Shown piece after piece: positions 1 to 11,605 of a stretch of 64,000 nucleotides of DNA. The position numbers were made by a program, and so were the translations under genes. Location: positions 41,777 to 105,776 of the forward strand of contig JAQNDB010000253.1 in NCBI GenBank assembly GCA_029204045.2, read 5' to 3'. Under the pieces are notes generated by a model that saw nothing but the letters and a program-made list of their open reading frames with translations, was not told the origin of the DNA and searched no databases. This DNA is from Tillandsia leiboldiana. Taxonomy: Eukaryota; Streptophyta; Magnoliopsida; Poales; Bromeliaceae. Positions within the stretch are counted from its first letter, which is position 1. Every line of letters begins with the position of its first letter.

Positions 1-190
1 TCAAGAATGATTTCTTTTTACAGAGAGTACAGATGTCTAAGTCTAGAGTCTGTTTTAGGAGTTTAACTCATGTATTGTATTTTGGATCTCCATTGTAAAT
101 TTTTGTTGTATGGTGATAGCAACAAAAATATCTTTTTGAATTTTCTTTAGTGGATCTATGTTTTGTCACGAAACCGCCAAAGGGGGAGAT
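1..190 (+). mobile_element. Sirevirus A, 3' end of internal region with polypurine tract
   Basis: This is the non-coding tail of a Copia element whose body lies left of the window. It closely matches the end of element C (around 36540-36731). It ends in the polypurine tract AAAGGGGGAGAT (179-190), the plus-strand primer next to a 3' LTR. The tract lies directly before the LTR start TGTTACGG, so the LTR that follows is a 3' LTR. No coding sequence is present. Confidence 0.85.
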
Positions 191-418
191 TGTTACGGAA
201 TTTGAGTTGGCGTAGTTTCGTGAAAGTCTCAAGTCTTGAAGATTGAAGGTGAAGAAAGTTGGATCATTTAACTCAATCTCAAGAAAGAAGAATTCAAAAG
301 GATCAGGTATGTTTAACTAAAGAATTTGTGTGATCCGAATACTTCTTGTAGTGTAGAAACACTTGGAAGAATCTTTCATTGCATAAAAATCAAAAACTGG
401 ACTTGGGACATGTTCAGG

Positions 419-645
419 ATCCGGATCAGGTTGTTCGATCCGGATCCCGAAGGTGGTTCGTTCATACATCGTCGCAATCCGGATCGTAGTCTCTTGATCC
501 GGATCCCGAACGTTGATGTTTGGTGAACTGTATGAACGATCCGGATCGTAGTCACATGATCCGGATCCCGAACCTTCATTTTTCTGGAATTGGCTGTTTT
601 GTTATGACGATCCGGATCCTAGTTATCACGATCCGGATCGCCGTC
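419..645 (+). promoter_or_regulatory. U3 array of GATCCGGATC palindromes
   Basis: About eight copies of the 10-bp perfect palindrome GATCCGGATC lie in 230 bp just upstream of the TATA box. Every second copy is extended to GATCCGGATCCCGAAC. The same array occurs in the LTRs of B, C, D and M, with B and M having extra units. It also occurs upstream of the third gene in C and D. The position in U3 suggests transcription-factor binding sites; this is inference from position and repetition only. Confidence 0.65.
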
Positions 646-704
646 CGTAAAAATCCAGAAATGGCAGGTTTTTGATTCTTATCTCCTTCCTAGGGTTTCT
701 AACC

Positions 705-712
705 TATAAATA
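705..712 (+). promoter_or_regulatory. TATA box of LTR A
   Basis: TATAAATA follows the palindrome array and is conserved in the other Sirevirus LTRs here. Transcription would start about 30 bp downstream, near 735-745. That places the stems and hairpins that follow in the transcribed leader (R/U5). Confidence 0.7.
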
Positions 713-846
713 CACCCTATGACTCCTTTTCTAGGGCGAATCCACATAGCCGTCATTTTCATATATCATCTTATACGGCTATAGATCCACATATAGAGAA
801 GAAAGGAAATCATTAGAGAATACTCTATGTTTCTTCATCTATATTG

Positions 847-944
847 ATTAGTTTGATTCTAGGTTTTCATACTCACATCTTGAGTTGAATCAAACTAATG
901 AATACTTAGATGGTATTTCCGATCTATCTTTGATCTAAGTATTC
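847..944 (+). other. Two tandem leader stem-loops in LTR A
   Basis: Stem 1 pairs ATTAGTTTGATTC (847-859) with GAATCAAACTAAT (887-899). Stem 2 pairs GAATACTTAGAT (900-911) with ATCTAAGTATTC (933-944). Both are perfect (13 and 12 bp) and directly adjacent. The pair is kept in LTRs B, C, D, M and, with compensating changes, in J. Family I has the same layout with different sequence. A function in the genomic RNA, such as packaging, dimerisation or translation, is inference. Confidence 0.75.
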
Positions 945-990
945 GGCGGATCATCACCACCCAAAAACAACGATTTACCCCAAAAATCGG

Positions 991-1175
991 CGCGTGGATT
1001 CGCGTGTCCTTGTGGATTCAAGGTTCAATCGCTCTCGTGGATTCGGAGCGAGGCACGTTCGTGGATTCGAACGGTGCTATTGGGTGAAGACCGTGGATTC
1101 GGTCGGACGTCGTGGATTCGACGTTGGACGCCGTGGATTCGGCGTTGGGCGCAGATCGTGGATTCGAGAAGCGTC
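991..1175 (+). other. Array of eight TGGATT-loop hairpins in LTR A
   Basis: Eight short inverted repeats follow one another, each with the same loop TGGATT and a different stem: CGCG/CGCG, CCTTG/CAAGG, CGCTC(T)CG/CGGAGCG, GCACGTTCG/CGAACGGTGC, GACCG/CGGTC, ACGTCG/CGACGT, ACGCCG/CGGCGT and a weaker TCG/CGA. The stems vary but remain self-complementary while the loop is constant, which suggests selection on an RNA shape. The array lies downstream of the TATA box, so it would be transcribed. It recurs in every Sirevirus LTR in the window. Confidence 0.8.
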
Positions 1176-1467
1176 TGGAGCGAGCGGAGAAGATCCTCTA
1201 GGAGCGTATGGAAAAGGTTGAGTCGTAAGTGTGTACGGTAAATCACCTTGTACGTGTTTTAATTCTAGTGGATTTCTGCCGTGTTATCGGTCCCGTGGTT
1301 TTTTACTCCGGTGATGGAGTTTTCCACGTAAAAATCTTGCGTGTTATTTTATTTTCCGCATTGGGTTTTATCGCAACGATTTTTGGAGTGTTTATACGTT
1401 TACACCTATTCACCCCCCTCTAGGTGTTTCTTCCCCTATTTAGATCCGTATTATATACGACCCAACA

Positions 1468-4400
1468 ATGTCATCGACATAGATTTGTGCTACAATGAAA
1501 TTGCTTTGATAATGCTTCACAAAGAGAGTCCTGTCAGCTCCCACTCGAGTATAGCCCTTCTCCAAAAGGTGCTTTGTCAACCTTTCGTACCATGCTCGCG
1601 GTGCTTGTTTCAGACCGTAAAGAGCCTTTTTCAAACGAAAAACATGGTTAGGTTGTTTATGGTCTACAAAACCTTTCGGTTGAGCCACATAAACTTTCTC
1701 ATTTAAAAACCCATTTAGAAATGCGCTCTTAACGTCCATTTGAAATAATTTGATTTTAAAATGACAAGCAATAGCAAATAGTATACGAATGGACTCGAGT
1801 CTAGCTACAGGGGCGAATGTTTCATCAAAGTCTATACCTTCTACTTGAGAGTAGCCTTGAGCAACTAATCGTGCCTTGTTCCTGATGATAGTACCATCCT
1901 CATTTTTCTTGTTCTTGAAGATCCATTTGGTACCTATCACATTATGTTGCTTTGGAGGCTTCGTTAATTCCCAGACTTTGTTTCGCTCAAATTGATGGAG
2001 CTCTTCCTGCATTGCTTTAATCCAGTAGTCATCCTGAAGAGCTTCATCTATGTTCTTTGGTTCGATTAAAGATACGTAGCAAGCGAATCCACAAACCAAC
2101 TGCCTCCGAGTTCTAACTCCTTCTTGTGGATCTCCAATAATATTCGATTCCGGATGATCCTTGGAGATTCGTAGCGTTTGTTGAAACGGAGTACTCGGAG
2201 ATATATGAGATGATTCCTGCACATTAGATAAACTTGAAGAACCATTAGATGCATCATTAATATTGGAAGTATTATTATGAGAAGATGCAACGGCAGGAGA
2301 ATCATCATCTAGAGAGATATCGAGGGTAGATTTTTCAGATGCAAAGTGAAAAGCTTCATCTACTTTAACATTTATAGATTCTACGATCGTCTTAGATTCC
2401 AAGTTAAATACTCGATATGCTCTACTATTAGTAGAATACCCCAGGAAAATCCCTTCGTCACTTCGTGAGTCAAACTTTCCAAGATTTTTACGGTCACGTA
2501 AAATGTAACACCGACTCCCGAAGATGCGAAAATATTTGATGTTGGGTTTTCTACCACACCATAGTTCATATGGTGTATTTAACGTTCCCGGGCGCAAATA
2601 AACTCGATTAATTACATAGATTGCAGTGTTCACAGCTTCAGCCCAAAAATGTAGCGGTAAATTCCGGCTGTGAAGCATAACACGTGCCATCTCTTGAACA
2701 ACCCTGTTTTTGCGCTCGACAACACCATTCTGTTGAGGTGTATAGGGTGCAGAGAATTCATGCTTAATACCGTTTGAAGTACAAAAGTCAATGAATTTAG
2801 AATTAATGAATTCTCCACCTATATCACTTCTAACACGAATGATCTTTTCATTCTTTTCAATCATAATACGAAGGCAAATCTCGTGAAAAGAATCAAAAGT
2901 ATCAGCTTTCTCTTTTAAAAATGCTACCCAAGAATACCGAGAGAAATCATCAATCATCAAGAAAATATACCATTTACCTCCCAAAGATGGTTGACGAGTT
3001 GGCCCCATTAAATCCATGTGTAAAAGTTCCAAAGGTCGTTTTGTACCAACGTGATTCAAGTTCTTGTGTGCAGTTCTGGACTGTTTTCCCTTTTGGCAAC
3101 CACCACACACAATGTTTTGTTTAAATAAAAGTTTTGGAACCCCCTTGACCACGTCCTTGTTTGAAATTTTAACAAGTTCCTTAAAATTTATGTGACCTAG
3201 CCTTTCATGCCAAAGTGTTTCATTATTCAAAGAAACTAGGTTACATTTTTCTGAAATTTTATTAGGAACAACATAGCAATTGTTTTCAGATCTAACCCTT
3301 TTTAAAAAGAAGACATGATCCTTATCAGTTACAACGCATTCAACAGATGAAAAGTTAACTGAAAAACCATTGTCGCAAAGTTGACTTATGCTTATGAGGT
3401 TAGTCTTAAGGCCATCAACAAATAAGACGTTTTTCAAAATCGGGCCATCTGGAATAGCTACCGTCCCTTTTCCAACAATTTTGGAAGATCGACCGTCTCC
3501 GAAAACAACAAGTCCACCGGAGATTTTCTCAAGATTTTGAAAACTATTTTTGTCACCGGTCATGTGACGGGAACAACCGCTATCCAGATACCAAGACGAA
3601 CTATCATATGCATGTAAGGAAACATTGGTAACAAGACAAGGAAAAATTTCACCTTTGCGCACCCAAACCTTTTTGGAATGCGTCGGTAATGGTCGTGAAG
3701 TTATATGCCTAGGTGAAAGCATCTTGTTAAAACGATTGCTGCTCCTTGATGTGGTCGTCTTGCGCGGTAAACTACCAGGGTTCTTTTCTTTCAATTGATT
3801 TGGAATTGATTTCCGAGGAATCACCTTTGTGGTAGTCATTGCAAGAGATGTTTGAGGTGAGCATTTGACTCCCATCTTGCAATATCTTCTTATGTGCCCT
3901 GAAACACCACAACGAAAACATACCTTAGATCTTGACGATCCCAAAGAGGATGAAGTAGGTTTGTTGTCATTGTTTGTCTTGAATTCCGGTGTCGGAGGAG
4001 GAGATACCGACTGAGGCACAAAAACTGTCCCACTCGAACTTGGACTGTTTCCAGTTTGAGTGTATCCGAGGCCGAACCGATTTGATTGACCAAGACCAAG
4101 AAGTCTATCCAGCTTACTCCTTCCTGAAGAGAATCGCTGTAAGTCATCCTTGAGTTGGAAAATGGTCTTTGTCATTTCCAGGTTATCCTGTCGAGCCTCG
4201 TTGTAGAGCTTTGAGAAGTGATTCGCTTTATCTACCAGATTTGTATGTTCCTTCTCAAGTTGCTCATTGGACTATTGAAGGGAAACATTTGCTTTTATCA
4301 GGTTTTCCCTTTCCACTTCAAGAGCGTTTGAGAGAGAAATTGCCCTTTTTGCTTCTTCTTCGAGATCATGCAATCTCCCTCTCAAACTCTTGTTTTGCTT

Positions 4401-5651
4401 AGCCACTTTCTTTGAATCCCTCAAAAGTCTGTGGTAGGCTAGAGCAAAATCTTCACCTTCCGAATCATCCGATTCATTGTCCGTTGCATTCTTTTCAACA
4501 GTGGAGTTGGACAATGACTCGGACGTACTTGCCATAAAGCACATGAAGGGTGAAGATATGGACGCGTGGAATGCCGTGGAGCTCTTTTCTTCATCACTTG
4601 AAGACGACTCATTTGACGTTGAGTTGTCATCCCAAGTGACGACTTGCATCGCCTTCTTCTTTGCCGGATACTTGTTGGGACACTCCGTTGCAATGTGGCC
4701 GTAGCCTTGACATTTGAAGCATTGTAGTTGTCCCTCTGAACTTTTCTTATCCTTTGAGAAGTTCTCTTGCTTTCTTGACTTGTAACTTGAAGTACCCTTG
4801 CCTTTGTTCGACTTTCCGAATGATGGAGATTTACTTGAATTACCCCTTCGAAAGTTGCGGCGAAACTTCCTTGTCAAGAGAGCGAGCTGCTTCTCAAATT
4901 CCTCCATAGAAAGGTTCTCGTCATCGTCTGAGGAGGATGTATCCGCGTCTTCTTCCTTAGTTGTTTTCAACACATAACCTGAAGACTTAGAAGTGGATGC
5001 CTTTCCAGAAGAATTGTTAGTAGTAAATGTCATTTCATATGTTTGTAATGAACCAACTAATTCTTCTACACGTATTTCGTCCGGGTGTTTAATAGTTTCA
5101 ATGGCTGTAACCTTTGGGCGAAATCGTTCAGGAAGAGTTCTTAAGATCTTTCTTACAATCTTAAATTCTGGAATCTTCTCTCCCAGGTTAGCACATGAGT
5201 TTACGATGTCTTGCAATCGTGTATAGTAGTCCGTGAAAGATTCATTTTCTGCCATCAAGATAGAGTCAAACTTGCTCGTAAGCATTTGCAGTTTCTGAAT
5301 CTTCACGAGGTTAGTTCCCTCATGTGTAACCTGAAGAACATCCCAGATTTCTTTCGCAGTCTCACATGCTGAGACGCGAGAGAACTCAGTTTGAGATAAG
5401 GCATTAAAAATGGCATTAATTCCCTTGCCATTGTAAGAAGATGAATCTAACTCTTCCTTGGTCCATTTCGACCTAGGTTTTAAGGTGCGAACATCACCAA
5501 TAAATTCAGTTGGATTAGACCATCCTAATTCAATTGATTGCCACACCCGTTCGTCGATGGAAATTAAAAAGGCTTTCATCCGCACTTTCCAGTACGCATA
5601 ATTTGTTCCATCGAAGAACGGGGGTCGGTTGATGTTTTCACCTTCAACCAT
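1468..5651 (-). pseudogene. gag-pol: gag-pol polyprotein of Sirevirus B, one stop codon and 3' truncated
   Basis: The start is the ATG at 5651, about 30 bp after the PBS, matching the start of D. Residues 1-459 (to 4272) hold the gag domain and the first zinc knuckle. The frame then meets a TAG where D has GAG, in the gag coiled coil, and continues open in the same frame to 1468. The second part has the second zinc knuckle (CFRCGVSGHIRRYC), the protease DSG motif, the zinc-binding and catalytic parts of integrase (RSDIGGEF replaces RSDRGGEF of D), and RT up to YVDD. The last few residues of the open frame are read into LTR A. One nonsense change aside, the remaining sequence is well kept, so B is fairly young. 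Confidence 0.88.
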
Positions 5652-5680
5652 TGTTTACAACCCTATTCCCGCTCTGATAC

Positions 5681-5692
5681 CACTTGTTGGGT
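5681..5692 (-). other. Primer binding site of Sirevirus B
   Basis: Read on the minus strand this is TGGTATCAGAGC, matching the 3' end of plant initiator tRNA-Met. It lies two bases inside the LTR end at 5695. It primes minus-strand DNA synthesis. Confidence 0.85.
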
Positions 5693-5694
5693 TA

Positions 5695-7035
5695 TATGTA
5701 ATACGGATCTAAATAGGGAAAAAAACACCTAGAGGGGGGTGAATAGGTGTAAACGTATAAACACTCAAAAATCGTTGCGATAAAAATCCAATGCGGAAAT
5801 AAAAAATAACTCGCAAGATTTTTACGTGGAAAACTCCATCACCGGAGTAAAAAACCACGGGACCGATAACACGGCAGAAATCCACTAGAATTAAAACACG
5901 TACAAGGTGATTTACCGTACACACTTACGACTCAACCTTTTCCATACGCTCCTAGAGGATCTTTTTCGCTCGCTCCGCGACGCTTCTCGAATCCACGATC
6001 TGCGCCCAACGCCGAATCCACGGCGTCCAACGTCGAATCCACGACGTCCGACCGAGTCCACGGTCTTCACCCAATAGCACCCTTCGAATCCACGAATGTG
6101 CCTCGCTCCGAATCCACGAGAGCGGTTGAACCTTGAATCCACAAGGACACGCGAATCCACGCGCCGATTTTTGGGGTAAATCGTTGTTTTTGGTGGTGAT
6201 GATCCGCTGAATACTTAGATCAAAGATAGATCGGAAATACCATCTAAGTATTCATTAGTTTGATTCAACTCAAGATGTGAGTATGAAAACCTAGAATCAA
6301 ACTAATCAATATAGATGAAGAAACATAGAGTATTCTCTAATGATTTCCTTTCTTCTCTATATGTGGATCTAGAGCCGTATAAAATAAGATATGAATATGA
6401 CGGCTATTTTTCTTCTTTTTGGATTAACCCTAGAACAAGAGCCATAGGGTCTATTTATAGGTTAGAAACCCTAGGAAGGAGATAAGAATCAAAAACCTAT
6501 CATTTCTGGAAATTTTACGGACGGCGATCCGGATCGGATTAGCTGTGATCCGGATCGTCGTAACGAGTCAGGCAATTCCAGAAAAACGAAGGTTCGGGAT
6601 CCGGATCGAAGTGCTTGATCCGGATCGTTCATACAGTTCACCAAACATCAACGTTCGGGATCCGGATTGCGAAGCCTGATCCGGATCGTTCAAGAAAAAT
6701 GGTAAACTCAGTGTTCGGGATCCGGATCAAGAGAGGCTACGATCCGGATTGAACTGGTGTATGAACGAACCACCTTCGGGATCCGGATTGAACAATCTGA
6801 TCCGGATCCTGAACATGTCCCAAGTCCAGTTTTTGATTTTTATGCAATAAAAGATTCTTCCAAGTGTTTCTACACTACAAGAAGTATTCGGATCACACAA
6901 AATCTTTAGTTAAACATACCTGATCCTTTTGAATTCTTCTTTCTTGAGATTGAGTTAAATGATCCAACTTTCTTCACCTTCAATCTTCAAGACTTGAGAC
7001 TTTCACGAAACTACGCCAACTCAAATTCCGTAACA
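5695..7035 (-). repeat. 5' LTR of Sirevirus B
   Basis: On the plus strand it reads TGTTGGG to CGTAACA, the reverse of LTR A. The length is 1341 bp. It carries the palindrome array (about 6524-6812), the two leader stems and the TGGATT hairpin array. It has extra GATCCGGATC units relative to A and D; the same extra units are in M, so B and M belong to one subfamily. Confidence 0.9.
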
Positions 7036-7333
7036 GAACAAAGGCAAGGGTACTTCAAGTTACAAGTCAAGAAAGCAAGAGAACTTCTCAAAGGATAAGA
7101 AAAGTTCAGAGGGACAACTACAATGCTTCAAATGTCGAGGCTACGACCACATTGCAACGGAGTGTCCCAACAGGTATCCGGCAAAGAAGAAGGCGATGCA
7201 AGTCGTCACTTGGGATGACAACTCAACGTTAAATGAGTCGTCTTCAAGTGATGAAGAAAAGAGCACCACGGCATTCCACGCGTCCACATCTTCACCCTTC
7301 ATGTGCTTTATGGCAAGTACGTCCGAGTCATTG
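7036..7333 (+). pseudogene. gag: Sirevirus C gag, middle fragment with zinc knuckle
   Basis: The plus-strand frame corresponds to residues about 282-379 of the D polyprotein. It contains the first CCHC knuckle as CFKCRGYDHIATEC, where the usual Gly before His is Asp. It is cut on the left by element B (at 7035) and on the right by the composite insert (at 7333). It resumes in the same register at 30302-30307, because CATTG is duplicated. It is part of the element whose pol lies at 31080-33835. Confidence 0.88.
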
Positions 7334-7706
7334 TGTAGAATACCGGGATTTCGGACGGTGCGCCGACCTCGCAAGATGGCATGGAGCGGAGGAAATTGTC
7401 ATGAGCGTGTTCCACTTAGGTTTACAGATGAGTTTGGGTTGATTCGGATCAACGCGGAAGCCCCAGCTGCATTCGGAGTTTTCCGGGCGTTTTCCGTGAT
7501 AGAGGTCTGGTTCCGGGAAAGTCTCGACCTCATAGTGGTGTGCAGAAAATTGGGAAACACTTGGAACAGGCATATTTTATAATTACAGCGGAGTTCGGGA
7601 GGTTCCGGACTGACGCGGAGGACCCGAGGGCAAAAAGTGAGTTGGAATTGGCAATTTTGGAGCCGGTTTTTGGATTGAGCACACCGACTCCACGGTTGAG
7701 CTTTTT
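7334..7706 (+). repeat. E LTR, first 373 bp
   Basis: It matches the start of the full LTR at 26856 nearly base for base. It stops at 7706 within a small inverted repeat of the LTR (AGCTTTTT, six bases, AAAAAGCT near 27219-27240) and is joined there to an inverted copy of the LTR. Confidence 0.9.
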
Positions 7707-8120
7707 CCCTAATCTGTCAATACACATGCTCAAAGCTTTTTCTCCTCAAAAAGCTCAACCGTGGAGTCGGTGTGCTCAATCCAAAAACCGGCTCCAAAAT
7801 CGCCAATTCCAACTCACTTTTCGCCCTCGGGTCCTCCGCGTCAGTCCGGAACCTCCCGAACTCCGCTGTAATTATAAAATATGCCTGTTCCAAGTGTTTC
7901 CCAATTTTCTGCACACCACTATGAGGTCGAGACTTTCCCGGAACCAGACCTCTATCATGGAAAACGCCCGGAAAACTCCGAATGCGGCTGGGGCTTCCGC
8001 GTTGATCCGAATCAACCCAAACTCATCTGTAAACCTAAGTGGAACACGCTCATGACAATTTCCTCCGCTCCATGCCATCTTGCGAGGTCGGCGCACCGTC
8101 CGAAATCCCGGTATTCTGCA
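7707..8120 (-). repeat. E LTR, first 414 bp, inverted
   Basis: The reverse complement matches about the first 410 bp of the LTR at 26856. With 7334-7706 it forms an inverted repeat centred on 7706/7707 that lacks about 40 bp of LTR at the centre. The LTR end at 8120 reads TGCAGAATACC, one change from TGTAGAATACC. The polypurine tract of E follows at 8121-8137, read on the minus strand. Confidence 0.88.
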
Positions 8121-10661
8121 CTCTCCCCTCCTTAAAGGGTTTCGTCCTCGAAACCAAAATAAATCCATAACTCAGGAGGGTGTCTCAATCAGATGGGGAT
8201 AGGAGATCCTCAGCTCATCCTCAAGCTCTCAAGTGGCCAATCACACTCATCATGATGGTTTCACTGAACCTTCACCCAAGGTAAGACCCGACTGCAAATT
8301 CCTTTTGTCTCACCAACAAGAATTGCATCGGTCGCTCCTAAAAGCTCCAATCTTCGTCCAATTTCATGAAGCGAAATCCAAATCATGCAGATGATCACAT
8401 ATACATCTTCCAGCCCGAAAAATACCCACGGTCAAGCTCCCCGCGTAAGCTCAAATCTATAAAATATCCCCGCGGCTGGCGGCTTTCAAAAACCATGATC
8501 TCTAATTTCAACTCTAAGCCTCCAATTGGCATAACTCCCCCCCCGTTGCTCCTCAGCAACCAGTATGTTCAAAGCTCCACAAGTGCACTCTCCCATCCGC
8601 CAACCGGAGAAGGAAGTCTGTCGTCAGGATCATTTCTCAAGTTCCATCAGGAGCAACCATTGATCAATCACCTCATTCCCAAGGTTGCACTGCTCGCCTA
8701 TCCAAGGCGTGCTGACCAAAAGTCCTTGCCGGTATAATGTTATGCCATAAGATCAATCTTACAATTCCGATAACTCTGACCTCCGGCGTTGCCTCAACCA
8801 AAATCCTCCTGAGTAACCAAGTACTTCAGGTTCAAGGGTCTAAGGATAACTTCACACTCTCTCTAACGCTGGCAGCAACTGCAACAATGCTGGTATCCTC
8901 CTCAGCTTATTTCCTCATAGCTACACTGGCCCTGCTTAGTCTAAAAAACTTCTGACCTTAGTCACCATCATAGGTTTAGGCCAAACCCAACGGCATCACT
9001 CTTCGTTGGGTCCACAGTCACTCTTGTAGCTGAATCGCAGGCCTAACAACACCACCTTCCGAAGTCGACATGCATACTCTAATAACTTGGCATATGACTT
9101 CTTTTCTCAAAAGTTACAGCACTACTCTCAAGTGCTCCTAAAGCTCTATGTCACTTCGAAAATGAAACCAAATAACCACGACGGTACTACCACCAATCCG
9201 TCCAACCACAGCTGGAAAAGCACAATACCTAAAGTCGGTAGGGCATTAGTCAATCCATTTGACCCCGCAAAAGCTCATAATGCCCCCACTGGTTCCTGAT
9301 CACTATCAGGGCACAGCCCTCGGCTAAAATGATTTCATAATGCTATCAATCTCACGAAGGCATCTGCCAAGCACAATCCAAAACTGACCGTGTTTGAACC
9401 ATTCAAGAAATCTCACCGTTGTGTACTCACAACGTGGCATCACTGCCGTATACCAACGGCGTGGCAGCATACTCAAGTATTAAACTCTCAGATCCTCATT
9501 GTCGTACTCCCACGACATGGTATCGATCACATAGACCCCTCGATCCATCAAAATCCGCTATCAGCTCACTGTTTCACGGGTGATACTCCAAGAGGAGCTA
9601 TCGAATTTGGTGCAGTTCCCAAACTATGTCGACCACTATCTCGATCTTAATTCCACTAAGCGGCGGCTTCGAAAATCAGTTCAGGTAGACTTACCCCCCT
9701 GGGGTCACACAGCGATAAGAACAAACTTTAATCCCGACGCCGCGGTAGGCACTTCCTCTACAGTCGCTAGCAACGCGATACGACCACGACTCAACTCTGC
9801 CGTGGTCTAACTCCCCTGATATAGGTATCTCAAATTCCCTTCCGGTTTCTGCTTTACACTGTTGGACGAAGGCCCTCGAATAGATAAGAACGAAGCTCGA
9901 TCCGAGTCCTCAGCTACTCTCCTGGTGGTCCAATAGGACGAATTCGACGCCACACTCTCTCATCGTCCTTATCCAAAAGTGCGCAACTCAGGGCACCTGA
10001 TACTGTTCCTGGATGAATAGGTCCTCAAACGACTCTCCGAAGCAGCAATTCAGTTCTCGGCCTTCCAAGGCTTCAAACTCTGCCCCGAAGTCTGTAGGGG
10101 ATGGACTGGCGGATGCACAACTATCAATCAGCAATCTCTCGATGCTCCCGCACTGCTCACAATGCCAACTAGGTCGAAAACGATGATGCCGCGGCCGGAA
10201 GTACTACTGACGGTACCCCGAGAAATGCTCTCGGTCCAAGCAGGCGCATCACGCGCTCCATGTTCTTTTCCTGGCGCCGCATCGCCTCAACGTCGGGACA
10301 TCTTAGGCTTGTAACTCTCAGACCTCACTCTGCTCCATCCAATTAGCCTCCCGCTGTTCGACCCCTCATCCAAGGTCAAACACGCCCTCGCCGCTGCACG
10401 GCGTCTCGGAAGCATCGGAAACCACTGCAACAGAACAAACATTAGGACCCAAAATTCTCTCGACCCAATCAAGCGAAAGTCTACATCATGTTATCCTTAC
10501 TAAAGTATTATGTTGTCTGCAACCAACATAATCATCTTTAGAGGAATAACATGTAGGATCACTCACCCCAATCCTCTGGGAGAGGTAAAAACCCAATCAG
10601 GACTCTCGCTAAAGTCACGTCTCTCACGACAGTCATCCTAATGTCCACCCCAGAGCCTAGG
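8121..10661 (-). mobile_element. E internal region, inverted arm (uninterrupted)
   Basis: This is the inverted copy of E's internal region. Read on the minus strand it runs from a gag-like start at about 10441 (MLPRRRAAARA, as at the start of Tekay-type gag) to the tail sequence TTTCGAGGACGAAA and PPT, typical of the pol end in Tekay-type chromoviruses. No RT, integrase or protease is recognisable in between, and the region is only about 2.5 kb. E is therefore a non-autonomous derivative. This arm lacks F and D, so it shows the sequence before those insertions. Short open frames here are not convincing genes. Confidence 0.8.
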
Positions 10662-10688
10662 AATATAGGTCGCTGAGGACTTAGAGAC
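10662..10688. other. Centre of the E palindrome
   Basis: Between the arms lies 27 bp of spacer, bounded by CCTAGG at 10656-10661 and 10689-10694. The spacer and following bases (GGACTTAGAGACCCTAGGC) resemble the start of the internal region of element G, so the spacer looks like native E sequence. The fold-back point again sits at a short natural inverted repeat. Confidence 0.75.
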
Positions 10689-11605
10689 CCTAGGCTATTG
10701 GGTGGACATTAGGATGACTGTCGTGAGAGACGTGACTTTAGCGAGAGTCCTGATTGGGTTTTTACCTCCCCCAGAGGATTGGGGTGAGTGATCCTACATG
10801 TTATTCCTCTAAAGATGATTATGTTGGTTGCAGACAACATAATACTTTAGTAAGGATAACATGATGTAGACTTTCGCTTGATTGGGTCGAGAGAATTTTG
10901 GGTCCTAATGTTTGTTCTGTTGCAGTGGTTTCCGATGCTTCCGAGACGCCGTGCAGCGGCGAGGGCGTGTTTGACCTTGGATGAGGAGTCGAACAGCGGG
11001 AGGCTAATTGGATGGAGTAGAGTGAGGTCTGAGAGTTACAAGCCTAAGATGTCCCGACGTTGAGGCGATGCGGCGCCAGGAAAAGAACATGGAGCGCGTG
11101 ATGCGCCTGCTTGGACCGAGAGCATTTCCCGGGGTACCGTCAGTAGTACTTCCGGCCGCGGCATCGTCGTTTTCGACCTAGTTGGCATTGTGAGCAGTGC
11201 GGGAGCATCGAGAGATTGCTGATTGATAGTTGTGCATCCGCCAGTCCATCCCCTACAGACTTCGGGGCAGAGTTTGAAGCCTTGGAAGGCCGAGAACTGA
11301 ATTGCTGCTTCGGAGAGTCGTTTGAGGACCTATTCATCCAGGAACAGTATCAGGTGCCCTGAGTTGCGCACTTTTGGATAAGGACGCTGAGAGAGTGTGG
11401 CGTCGAATTCGTCCTATTGGACCACCAGGAGAGTAGCTGAGGACTCGGATCGAGCTTCGTGCTTATCTATTCGAGGGCCTTCGTCCAACAGTGTAAAGCA
11501 GAAACCGGAAGGGAATTTGAGATACCTATATCAGGGGAGTTAGACCACGGCAGAGTTGAGTCGTGGTCGTATCGCGTTGCTAGCGACTGTAGAGGAAGTG
11601 CCTAC
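10689..11605 (+). mobile_element. E internal region, direct arm, part 1
   Basis: The mirror of 9745-10661. It opens with a non-coding leader shared with element G (compare 43943-44170). A gag-like start follows at 10935 (MLPRRRAAARA) and soon decays. It ends at CCTAC (11601-11605), the target duplication of F. Base changes between the arms are few, so the duplication is recent relative to the decay of E's coding capacity. Confidence 0.82.

Larger units (their letters stand above)
191..1467 (+). repeat. 3' LTR of Sirevirus A
   Basis: The LTR starts TGTTACGG, ends ACCCAACA, and is 1277 bp, the same length as both LTRs of element D. Layout in order: a U3 array of GATCCGGATC palindromes (about 419-645), a TATA box (705-712), two long stems (847-944), an array of short hairpins (991-1175), then U5. 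It abuts the RT domain of element B at 1468. The next five bases, ATGTC, should be the target duplication, with its partner left of the window. Inferred: A inserted into B and is younger than B. Confidence 0.9.
1468..7035 (-). mobile_element. Sirevirus B, truncated by insertion of A
   Basis: This minus-strand Copia element retains its 5' LTR (5695-7035), PBS, gag, protease, integrase and the first part of RT. It stops at position 1468 within the RT active-site region, where LTR A begins. The base run after its LTR, GAACA (7036-7040), continues straight into the gag of element C, so B is inserted in C. The rest of B should lie left of the window beyond A. Its LTR (1341 bp) is longer than that of A or D because of extra palindrome units, which it shares with M. 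Confidence 0.88.

Noticed and set aside
8366..9810. Several 60-120 codon frames in the inverted E arm
   Set aside because: The same sequence appears in the direct arm, no known domain is visible, and the frames are read against the direction of the element.
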